Positions 54,542 through 61,951 of a stretch of DNA of 64,000 bases are shown one piece after another. Numbering within the stretch: the first letter of the stretch is position 1; each line of letters opens with the position of its first letter. Under the pieces are notes generated by a model, which was given only the letters and a program-made list of their open reading frames with translations, did not search any database and was not told where the DNA came from. The stretch is from UBA2334 sp964396895 (GTDB lineage Bacteria; Pseudomonadota; Gammaproteobacteria; Burkholderiales; Burkholderiaceae_C): positions 60,528 to 124,527 of the forward strand of contig CAYNGJ010000012.1 of assembly GCA_964396895.1 (NCBI GenBank), given 5' to 3'. The translations under genes and the position numbers were made by a program.

Positions 54542-56716
54542 ATGAGTCACAAGGACATCCGCATTCTCAAGGTCACTTACCTGCGTGGCCCCAACATCTG
54601 GACCTACCGCCCCACCCTGGAGGCCTGGATCGACATCGGGGAACTTGAAGACTGCCCCTCCAACACCCTGCCCGGTTTTTACGAACGCCTGACCGCCTGG
54701 CTGCCCTCGCTGGAAGAACACCACTGCAGCCCCGGTGTGCGCGGCGGTTTTTTGCAGCGCCTGCGCGAAGGCACCTGGCCCGGCCACATCATGGAGCATG
54801 TGGCGCTGGAACTGCAGAACCTGGCTGGCATGCAAACCGGCTTTGGCAAGGCACGGTCCACCCATGTGCGGGGGGTGTACAAGGTGGTCATTCGCACCCG
54901 CGAGGAAAGTGTCGGTCGCGCAGCCCTGCAGGCGGCCCGCGACTTGGTGATGGCCGCCATCAACGACCAGCCGTTTGACGTGACCGCCACCGTGGCCACA
55001 CTGCGCGCCCTGGTGGACAACCTGTGCCTGGGCCCCAGCACCGCCAACATTGTGGACGCGGCCACCGCACGGGACATTCCCCACATTCGCCTGAACGACG
55101 GCAACTTGGTGCAACTCGGCCATGGTGCGGCGCAACGCCGCATCTGGACGGCGGAAACCGATGGCACCAGTGCCATTGCCGAAGGCATCTGCAGCGACAA
55201 AGACCTCACCAAAACCCTGCTGGCCACCTGCGGCATCCCCGTGCCGGAGGGCCAGACGGTGGACAACGCCGAAGAAGCCTGGGATGCCGCCCAGGACATT
55301 GGCCTGCCGGTGGCCGTCAAACCCGTGGACGGCAACCATGGCCGAGGCGTCACGCTGGACCTGATGACCGAATCCGACGTGCGCGCCGCCTATGTGGCCG
55401 CAGAGGCCGAGGGCAACGGCGTCATCGTCGAACGCTGCGTGCCGGGTGAAGAACACCGCTTGCTCGTCGTGGGCGGCCGCTTGGTGGCGGCCTCACGCGG
55501 CCAGGCCAGCGAGGTGGTGGGTGATGGCGTTCACACCATGCAGCAACTGGTGGACCAGCAGTTGAACACCGACCCCCGTCGCGGCGAAGAAGAAAGCTTT
55601 CCCCTCGAATTCATCGTGCTGAGCAAAGAGCCGCACATGCTGGTGGAGCTGCAACGCCAAGGGCTGACCCCCGACAGCGTGCCCGAAGCGGGCCGCCATG
55701 TGCGGGTACAGCGCCACGGCAACCTCACCCACGACGTGACCGATCTGGTCCACCCGGACGTGGCGGCCCTGGCGGCCACGGCGGCGCGCGTGGTGGGCCT
55801 GGACATTGCTGGGGTGGACCTGGTGGCCAAAGACATTGCCCAACCCCTGGCCCAACAGGCCGGGGCCATTGTGGAAGTGAACGCTGGGCCTGGCCTGCTC
55901 ATGCACATCAAGCCCGAGTCGGGCACGCCCCGCCCTGTGGGCAAGGCCATCGTGGACCACCTGTTCGCGCCGTCCGCCACCGGGCGCATTCCCGTGGTGG
56001 GCGTGACCGGCCACACCACCAACACCACCCCCGTGACGCGCCTGCTGGCACAGCTGCTGCACCTCAGCGGCCAGCACACTGGCCTGGCCAACAGCCAGGG
56101 GCTGTTCCTCGACAAGCGCCGGGTTCAGGGCCTGGACGTCAATGGTTGGGAGCTCAGCCAACGCCTGCTGATGAACCGGCAGGTACAAGCCGCCGTGTTC
56201 GAGAACAGTCCTCGCCACATCTTGGCTGAGGGGCTGGTGTACGACCGCTGCCAAGTGGGGGTGGTCACCGATGTCCCCAAAGCACAGGGCCTTGAAGACT
56301 TCTACATCACCGATGACGAGCAGATGTTCAACATCGTGCGCACCCAGGTGGACGTGGTGCTGCGCCAGGGCGTGGCCGTCATCAACGCCCATGAGCCTGC
56401 GGCGTCAGACCTGGCCGACCTGTGTGACGGCGAGGTCATCTACTACGGAAGCACGCCCGAATTACCCCACCTGGCAGCCCACCTGGCCCAGGGTGGCAAA
56501 GCCGTGCTGTGCGTAGATGAGCAGTTGGTGCTGGCCTCTGGCAAACAAACCCGCCCCGTGTTTGACCCCCACCAACACCCCTGCACACCCGGTGCCCCCT
56601 TGACCCAGGTGCTGCTGGCCACCGTGGCGGCCGCCTGGGCGTTGAACGTCCCACTCACGGTGATCCGTGCGGGCATCGACGCTTTCACTCCCTCGCTTGA
56701 ACTCACGCCAGCCTGA
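54542..56716 (+). CDS. CphA2-like cyanophycin synthetase with degraded Mur-ligase domain
   Basis: 724 residues. N-terminal CphA domain (ILKVTYLRGPNIWTYRPTLE) and an intact ATP-grasp domain (KPVDGNHGRGVTLDLM about residue 260; AIVEVNAGPGLLMHIKPE). The Mur-ligase-like part begins normally, but the P-loop that reads GTNGKTTT in the neighbouring enzyme is GHTTNTTP here, about residue 488: the ATP-binding lysine is gone. The protein also ends about 25 residues after VLLATVAAAWALN, so the Mur C-terminal lobe of roughly 155 residues is absent. CphA2-type enzymes with such a Mur part polymerise preformed beta-Asp-Arg. ATG at 54542 begins the family match. Confidence 0.9.
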   Translation: MSHKDIRILKVTYLRGPNIWTYRPTLEAWIDIGELEDCPSNTLPGFYERLTAWLPSLEEHHCSPGVRGGFLQRLREGTWPGHIMEHVALELQNLAGMQTGFGKARSTHVRGVYKVVIRTREESVGRAALQAARDLVMAAINDQPFDVTATVATLRALVDNLCLGPSTANIVDAATARDIPHIRLNDGNLVQLGHGAAQRRIWTAETDGTSAIAEGICSDKDLTKTLLATCGIPVPEGQTVDNAEEAWDAAQDIGLPVAVKPVDGNHGRGVTLDLMTESDVRAAYVAAEAEGNGVIVERCVPGEEHRLLVVGGRLVAASRGQASEVVGDGVHTMQQLVDQQLNTDPRRGEEESFPLEFIVLSKEPHMLVELQRQGLTPDSVPEAGRHVRVQRHGNLTHDVTDLVHPDVAALAATAARVVGLDIAGVDLVAKDIAQPLAQQAGAIVEVNAGPGLLMHIKPESGTPRPVGKAIVDHLFAPSATGRIPVVGVTGHTTNTTPVTRLLAQLLHLSGQHTGLANSQGLFLDKRRVQGLDVNGWELSQRLLMNRQVQAAVFENSPRHILAEGLVYDRCQVGVVTDVPKAQGLEDFYITDDEQMFNIVRTQVDVVLRQGVAVINAHEPAASDLADLCDGEVIYYGSTPELPHLAAHLAQGGKAVLCVDEQLVLASGKQTRPVFDPHQHPCTPGAPLTQVLLATVAAAWALNVPLTVIRAGIDAFTPSLELTPA

Positions 56717-56784
56717 ACGCCACCCGCACTGTCGCACCCGCCCCAGGCGGGCCGGTCATCCACCGCATTCCCCAAAGACACCCC

Positions 56785-59358
56785 ATGAAAGCCACACGCA
56801 TCCGAGCCCTGCGCGGCCCCAACCTCTGGAGCCGCACCACCTGCATCGAAGCGGTGGTTCAGTGCTCCCCCGAAGAAAGCAACCTCAACGTCCTGCCCGA
56901 GGTGGAAGCACAGGTACGGCACCTCTTCCCCGAGGTGGGAGCCTTTCGACCTTACCCACTCACCAAACCGCTGTCGCTGGCACATGTGCTGGCACAAACC
57001 ACGCTCTCACTGCAGATGCGTGCCGGTTGCCCGGTGTCGTTCTGCCGCACCACCCCGACCGAAGAAGCCGGCGTTTACCAGGTGGTGGTGGAGTACACAG
57101 AAGAGGCCGTGGGCAAGCTCGCCCTGTCGGTGGGCGAGCAGCTGTGCGCCGCCGCGCTGAGCAACGCCGACTTTGACGTCCGCCCCCACATTGCAGCGTT
57201 GAATGAATTGGACGAGGACATTCGCCTGGGCCCCTCCACCGGCTCCATCGTGGAGGCGGCCAAAGCCCGAGGCATCCCCTTTCGGCGCCTGACCGAAGGC
57301 AGCCTGGTGCAATTTGGCTGGGGCGCCAAACAGCGGCGCATCCAGGCCGCAGAAATCGACACCACAGGTGCCATTGCCGAAACCATTGCCCAAGACAAAG
57401 AGCTGACCAAAAAGCTGCTGGCCGCGGCCGGCGTGCCCGTTCCGGAAGGCCGCCCGGTCAGCAGCGCCGAAGATGCCTGGGCTGCCGCGCAGGAAATCGG
57501 TGGGGCGGTGGTGGTCAAACCGCAGGATGGCAACCAGGGCAAGGGCGTGACCGTCAACGTCAGCACCCGCGAGGCCGTGATGGCCGCGTTCGACAACGCC
57601 CGCCAGTACCGCGACGACATCCTGGTGGAGCGCTACCTGGTCGGCAGCGACTACCGCGTGCTGGTGGTGGGCGACAAGCTGATTGCCGCCGCCCGGCGTG
57701 AACCCCCCCTGGTGGTGGGCAACGGCGAAAGCACCGTGCAGCAATTGGTGGACCAGGTCAACACCGACCCGCGACGGGGTACCGGGCACGCCACACCGCT
57801 CACCCGCATCCGCCTGGACGACATTGCCAAGGCACGCCTGGCCGAGCAAGGCCTGACCATTGACTCCGTGCCCGACAAAGGCCGCCGGGTCATCCTGCGC
57901 AACAACGCCAACCTGTCCACCGGCGGCACCGCCACCGACGTGACCGACGACGTCCACCCCGAAGTGGCGGCCCGCTGCATCGCCGCTGCGCAAATGATTG
58001 GCCTGGACATTTGCGGCGTAGACGTGGTGTGCGAAACCGTCATGCGTCCGCTGGAGGAGCAACGCGGGGGCATTGTGGAAGTGAACGCCGCCCCTGGCCT
58101 GCGCATGCACACCAACCCCTCGTTCGGCAAAGGCCGCCATGTGGGTGAGGCCATCATTGCCCACATGTACCCGAACAACGACAACGGGCGCATCCCGGTG
58201 GTGGCCGTCACCGGCACCAACGGCAAAACCACCACGGTCCGCCTGATTGCGCACACCCTCAAAACCGCCGGCCAGCGGGTGGGCATGACAGACACCAACG
58301 GGGTCTACATCAATGGCCGCCAGATTGACAGCGGCGACTGCAGCGGCCCGCGCAGCGCCCGCAGCGTGCTCATGCACCCCGACGTGGATGCGGCCGTGCT
58401 GGAAAGCGCCCGTGGCGGCATGCTGCGCGAAGGCTTGGCGTTTGACCGCTGCCAGGTGGCGGTGGTGACCAACCTGGGTGCGGGCGACCACCTGGGCCTG
58501 AACTACATCACCACCGTGGAAGACCTGGCCGTGCTCAAGCGCGTGATCGTGCTCAACGTGGCCGAAAACGGTACCGCCGTGCTCAACGCCGCCGACCCGT
58601 CCGTGGTGGCCATGGCCGCCATGTGCCCAGGTGCCGTCACCTACTTTGCGGCGGACCCACACCTGCCCGTCATGGCAACCCACCTCGCACTGGGCAAACG
58701 CGCGGTGTATGTGAACGATGGCCATGTGGTTGCCCAGGAAGGCCGTTTTCAGGTACGCCTGCCCCTGAAGGACATGCCCCTGACACGGGGCGGCACCATC
58801 GGCTTCCAGGTCGACAACGTGCTCGCCAGCGTGGCTGCCGCCTGGGCGCTGGGCACCGCCTGGGACGACATCGTCCGCGCCATGGGCAGCTTCAACAGCG
58901 ATGCCAGCACCGCCCCAGGCCGCTTCAACACGTTTGACTACCGTGGCGCCACCGTCATTGCCGACTACGGCCACAACCCCGACGCCATTTCGGCATTGGC
59001 CAGTGCGGTGCAGGCCATGCCCGCCAACAAGCGCAGCGTGGTCATCAGCGGTGCGGGCGACCGTCGAGACGAAGACATCTCTCAGCAAACCGCCATTTTG
59101 GGTGGCGTGTTCGACGACGTGCTGCTGTACGAAGACGCCTGCCAGCGTGGCCGCGCCGATGGCGAGGTGCTGCGCCTGCTGCGCCAGGGCCTGAAAGGCG
59201 CCACCAAAACCAGCCATGTGCAGGAGATCCAGGGCGAGTTCATCGCCATCGACACCGCACTGGCGCGTTTGCAACCCGGCGACCTGTGCCTGATCCTGAT
59301 CGACCAGGTGGAAGAAGCCCTGGCCCACATCGCCAAGCGGGTGGCTGAGGCGGCTTGA
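56785..59358 (+). CDS. cphA: Cyanophycin synthetase
   Basis: 857 residues, full length for CphA1. Makes multi-L-arginyl-poly-L-aspartate from Asp and Arg with ATP. N-terminal domain (RALRGPNLWSRTTCIEAVV), ATP-grasp domain that activates the aspartate backbone (KPQDGNQGKGVTVNVS near 245, IVEVNAAPGL near 430), and a complete Mur-ligase domain that adds arginine (VTGTNGKTTTVRL near 475, ESARGGMLREG, VTNLGAGDHLGL, YGHNPDAISAL). Start ATG is 68 bases downstream of the CphA2-like gene, so the pair forms an operon. No cyanophycinase or isoaspartyl dipeptidase is in the window. Confidence 0.96.
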   Translation: MKATRIRALRGPNLWSRTTCIEAVVQCSPEESNLNVLPEVEAQVRHLFPEVGAFRPYPLTKPLSLAHVLAQTTLSLQMRAGCPVSFCRTTPTEEAGVYQVVVEYTEEAVGKLALSVGEQLCAAALSNADFDVRPHIAALNELDEDIRLGPSTGSIVEAAKARGIPFRRLTEGSLVQFGWGAKQRRIQAAEIDTTGAIAETIAQDKELTKKLLAAAGVPVPEGRPVSSAEDAWAAAQEIGGAVVVKPQDGNQGKGVTVNVSTREAVMAAFDNARQYRDDILVERYLVGSDYRVLVVGDKLIAAARREPPLVVGNGESTVQQLVDQVNTDPRRGTGHATPLTRIRLDDIAKARLAEQGLTIDSVPDKGRRVILRNNANLSTGGTATDVTDDVHPEVAARCIAAAQMIGLDICGVDVVCETVMRPLEEQRGGIVEVNAAPGLRMHTNPSFGKGRHVGEAIIAHMYPNNDNGRIPVVAVTGTNGKTTTVRLIAHTLKTAGQRVGMTDTNGVYINGRQIDSGDCSGPRSARSVLMHPDVDAAVLESARGGMLREGLAFDRCQVAVVTNLGAGDHLGLNYITTVEDLAVLKRVIVLNVAENGTAVLNAADPSVVAMAAMCPGAVTYFAADPHLPVMATHLALGKRAVYVNDGHVVAQEGRFQVRLPLKDMPLTRGGTIGFQVDNVLASVAAAWALGTAWDDIVRAMGSFNSDASTAPGRFNTFDYRGATVIADYGHNPDAISALASAVQAMPANKRSVVISGAGDRRDEDISQQTAILGGVFDDVLLYEDACQRGRADGEVLRLLRQGLKGATKTSHVQEIQGEFIAIDTALARLQPGDLCLILIDQVEEALAHIAKRVAEAA

Positions 59359-59424
59359 GGGAAAACAGACACCCACGAATGCAAATAAATTTAACAAGCA
59401 TGGCACTATGGCTTTTCACTGTTC

Positions 59425-59435
59425 AATAGTTTGCT
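59425..59435. repeat. AT-rich intergenic repeat fragment (inverted orientation)
   Basis: AATAGTTTGCT is the exact complement of AGCAAACTATT that starts the copies at 7494 and 63810, so the element occurs in both orientations. Confidence 0.55.
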
Positions 59436-59442
59436 ATCAATC

Positions 59443-59475
59443 AATACCCACTCTGGCAACAGAGTGGGTATTTTT
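59443..59475. terminator. Strong terminator after cphA
   Basis: AATACCCACTCT and its exact complement form a 12-bp stem with a 6-base loop, followed by a T-run. Confidence 0.93.
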
Positions 59476-59563
59476 CCGTTGTCAGGAGGCCAGGTTGGTT
59501 AATCTCTCAGCCCAGTCGCGTTCAGCCTGCTGACGCGCCCAGCGCCAGTCCCAGCCTGCCCAC

Positions 59564-59686
59564 ATGCCAACCTCCCCCCGCACCGCCAGCGCACACGCAA
59601 CCGCCGTCAAGGAAGAGCACGTTGAATACGGCTTCATCGGCATGCTCCAGAGCCTGAAGTACGAATACCGGGTTGAAGATTTATGA
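59564..59686 (+). pseudogene. Remnant resembling the N-terminus of type I restriction enzyme subunit R (hsdR)
   Basis: A 40-codon open frame from ATG 59564 to TGA 59684. After an Ala/Thr-rich start it reads VKEEHVEYGFIGMLQSLKYEYRVED, which resembles the opening helix region of HsdR (a helix followed by LxxLxYEYR). It stops where the UPF0149 gene starts (overlap ATGA). No other hsdR sequence follows, so a deletion has removed the rest. Resemblance is by pattern only. Confidence 0.5.
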
Positions 59687-60717
59687 CCGATGACATGGAA
59701 ATCACCCACTCGCCACTGGCTCAGACTCACAGCGCAGACGGGCACACCTTGCGCATCGACATTTATCGCAGCACGAACAGCCCGTGGATTTTGGAAGTGG
59801 TGGACGAAGGGGGCACATCCACCGTGTGGGACGACCCGTTTGAAACCGACACAGCGGCGCTTGAGGCTGCCTTCTTGGCCATTGAGAAGGAGGGCATTGC
59901 CAGCTTTGTGACCCAGGCCCAACAAGCCGCCAAAGCGGCAGAGCCCGAGTTGCTTCGCAAGCTTGAGGGGTTGAAGCCACCACTACCGCTCGATCAAAAG
60001 TACAACATGACGATTGGGCCTCTCTCGGAGGAGGAGCTGGAAGAGCTGGACCAGTTTTTACTGTACTTGGACAACGACGACAGCATGACGCTGGACACGC
60101 TGGACGGTTTTTTGCACGCCATTGCCATTGGGCCTGAGACCGTGATGCCGAGCCAGTGGTTGCCCGTGGTGTGGGGACAGCACGAACGCGGCGGCATGAT
60201 GCCGCCCGCAGACACCCTGGAGCAGACGAACCACTGGCTGGGCCTGGTGATGCGCCACTTCAACAGCATTGTGTTCGGCTTTGGGCAGAACCCGACGTTT
60301 GTGGAACTGCTTTGGAGCACAACGGAATACGATGACCAGGGTGAATTTGAAGATGCCGAGATGTGGGCCTATGGCTTTTGCCAGGGCATCAAGCTCACCC
60401 CCGCCGCATGGCAGCCCTTGCTGAATGATGCGAGGGGCTCAGGTTGGTTTCGCCCCATTGGTTTGTTGGGTCAAGAGAATTTCTCACCCGACCAAGACGA
60501 ATTGACCCGCACACCCGAGCAGCGACATGCGCTTGCCAAACAAATTGAAGAGAGCGTGCGGCAGATTCACGCTTTTTGGCTTCCCTTGCGGCAAGCCGTG
60601 GCCGAACGCCAGCAGGCGCGGCGCCTTAGCACCAAAGTAGGCCGCAACGAGCCTTGCCCCTGCGGCAGCGGCAAGAAATTCAAAAAGTGCTGTGGTGCGC
60701 CATCGGAACTGCACTGA
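59683..60717 (+). CDS. UPF0149 (YecA-like) protein with N-terminal extra domain and C-terminal SEC-C zinc motif
   Basis: 344 residues. Residues about 1-75 are a small alpha/beta segment of unrecognised type (LRIDIYRSTNSPWILEVVDE), then a UPF0149 helical domain (LSEEELEELDQFLLYLDNDD, LDTLDGFLHAIAIGPETVMP, MWAYGFCQGIKL), and at the end the SEC-C motif EPCPCGSGKKFKKCCG, which binds zinc as in SecA. Function unknown; SEC-C proteins often bind ribosomes or nascent chains. It is inserted between remnants of a type I restriction system. ATG at 59695 is another possible start. Confidence 0.85.
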   Translation: MTDDMEITHSPLAQTHSADGHTLRIDIYRSTNSPWILEVVDEGGTSTVWDDPFETDTAALEAAFLAIEKEGIASFVTQAQQAAKAAEPELLRKLEGLKPPLPLDQKYNMTIGPLSEEELEELDQFLLYLDNDDSMTLDTLDGFLHAIAIGPETVMPSQWLPVVWGQHERGGMMPPADTLEQTNHWLGLVMRHFNSIVFGFGQNPTFVELLWSTTEYDDQGEFEDAEMWAYGFCQGIKLTPAAWQPLLNDARGSGWFRPIGLLGQENFSPDQDELTRTPEQRHALAKQIEESVRQIHAFWLPLRQAVAERQQARRLSTKVGRNEPCPCGSGKKFKKCCGAPSELH

Positions 60718-60731
60718 GTATCAGCACGGCG

Positions 60732-60860
60732 GTGGGCGAGGCGGAGATTGACCTGGCGGCCACGCATGGTGAGCTGGTCAAGATTGAAGAAGACATTGCA
60801 GCGGCCAAGGCCAAACACAATGCTTTTTTGAAAGAACTGGGGCTGAACCCACTGCCCTGA
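60732..60860 (+). pseudogene. Remnant resembling the C-terminus of type I DNA methyltransferase subunit M (hsdM)
   Basis: Forty-two codons ending at TGA 60858: AEIDLAATHGELVKIEEDIA then AAKAKHNAFLKELGLNPLP. This helical end, with KHNAFLKELGL near the stop, resembles the last residues of HsdM-type N6-adenine methylases. There is no methylase core upstream, only the UPF0149 stop 15 bases before, so it is a truncated tail. Recognition is by pattern. Confidence 0.5.
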
Positions 60861-60863
60861 TTC

Positions 60864-60904
60864 AATAGCACCTATCGCTTACTGGATAAGCAATGTGTGC
60901 TATT
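60864..60904. repeat. AT-rich intergenic repeat with long inverted arms
   Basis: AATAGCAC and GTGCTATT enclose CGCTTACTGGATAAGC, giving a nested hairpin. Same AATAGC and CGCTT elements as the other copies; it lies between the hsdM remnant and the flavoprotein gene. Confidence 0.65.
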
Positions 60905-60917
60905 TTGATGGGTATTT

Positions 60918-61874
60918 TCAGCCCAACGCCAGCCGCGCCCTCGCCTCGGCGTATTCGCGCTTGAGCTTGGCCACCAATTCGCCTGCGGGCTGCACCTTGT
61001 CGATGGCGCCAATGCCTTGGCCGCAGCCCCAAATGTCTTTCCAGGCCTTGGACTTGTCGCCGCCAAAGTTCATTTTGCTGGGGTCGCTCACGGGCAGGTT
61101 GTCGGGGTCCATGCCCGCAGCGCGGATGCTGGGGGCCAAGTAGTTGCCGTGCACGCCGGTGAACAGGTTGCTGTAGACGATGTCGTCGGAGTTGCTGTCC
61201 ACAATGGCTTGCTTGTAACCGTCGGCGGCGCGGGCTTCGTCGGTGGCAATGAAGGCCGAGCCTATGTACGCGAAATCTGCGCCCATGGCCTGGGCCGCCA
61301 ACACCGCACCGCCCGAGGCAATGGAGCCGCTCAGGGCCACCGGGCCGTCAAACCACTGGCGAATTTCCTGAATCAGCGCAAACGGGCTTTTCACCCCCGC
61401 GTGGCCCCCTGCCCCGGCGGCCACGGCAATCAAGCCGTCTGCGCCTTTCTCAATGGCCTTGCGGGCATGCTTGTTGTTGATGACGTCGTGCAGCACCACG
61501 CCGCCGTAGCTGTGGGCTGCCGCGTTGATGTCCTCGCGTGCGCCCAGGCTGGTGATGATGATGGGCACCTTGTACTTCACACACAGGGCCATGTCGTGCT
61601 CCAGGCGGTCATTGCTTTTGTGCACGATCTGGTTGATGGCAAAGGGTGCGGCGGGGCGGTCGGGGTGGGCGGCGTTGTGCGCGGCCAGGCCCTCGGTGAT
61701 TTCAATCAGCCACTCTTCCAGCTGCTCGGCAGGCCGGGCGTTGAGGGCGGGCATGGAGCCCACCACACCCGCCACGCACTGGGCAATGACCAGCTTGGGG
61801 TTGCTGATGATGAACAAGGGCGAACCGATGACGGGAAACGGCAGGTGCGCCAATGCGCCGGGCAAACGTGACAT
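60918..61874 (-). CDS. Nitronate monooxygenase-like flavin oxidoreductase
   Basis: 318 residues, FMN-dependent TIM barrel of the 2-nitropropane dioxygenase family. Landmarks: PLFIISNPKLVIAQCVAGVV, VAAGAGGHAGVKSPFALIQE, and the phosphate-binding segment ALSGSIASGGAVLAAQAMGA, ADFAYIGSAFIATDEA. Some members oxidise nitronates; others are enoyl-ACP reductase-like (FabK). Lies 77 bases downstream of the acyl-CoA dehydrogenase, past a terminator. Confidence 0.88.
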   Translation of the reverse strand: MSRLPGALAHLPFPVIGSPLFIISNPKLVIAQCVAGVVGSMPALNARPAEQLEEWLIEITEGLAAHNAAHPDRPAAPFAINQIVHKSNDRLEHDMALCVKYKVPIIITSLGAREDINAAAHSYGGVVLHDVINNKHARKAIEKGADGLIAVAAGAGGHAGVKSPFALIQEIRQWFDGPVALSGSIASGGAVLAAQAMGADFAYIGSAFIATDEARAADGYKQAIVDSNSDDIVYSNLFTGVHGNYLAPSIRAAGMDPDNLPVSDPSKMNFGGDKSKAWKDIWGCGQGIGAIDKVQPAGELVAKLKREYAEARARLALG

Positions 61875-61903
61875 GAATGGTCTCCAGGTGGGGTTCTTTA
61901 TGA

Positions 61904-61929
61904 AAAAACGGGCGCTAGCGCCCGTTTTT
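61904..61929. terminator. Terminator after the acyl-CoA dehydrogenase gene
   Basis: AAAAACGGGCGCT followed immediately by its exact complement AGCGCCCGTTTTT, a 26-bp palindrome able to act in both directions. Confidence 0.92.
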
Positions 61930-61951
61930 GCTCAGGTCAATGCTACCGAGT

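Noticed and set aside
57007..59406. A 799-codon open frame on the minus strand opposite cphA
   Set aside because: It is rich in His, Gln and Gly with no family resemblance, a typical antisense shadow of a high-GC gene. The plus strand encodes a full cyanophycin synthetase.
59482..59564. A 27-codon minus-strand frame starting MWAGWDWRWARQQAERDWAE
   Set aside because: Trp-rich and overlaps the cphA downstream region; could be a fragment but has no recognisable family, ribosome site or neighbours on that strand.
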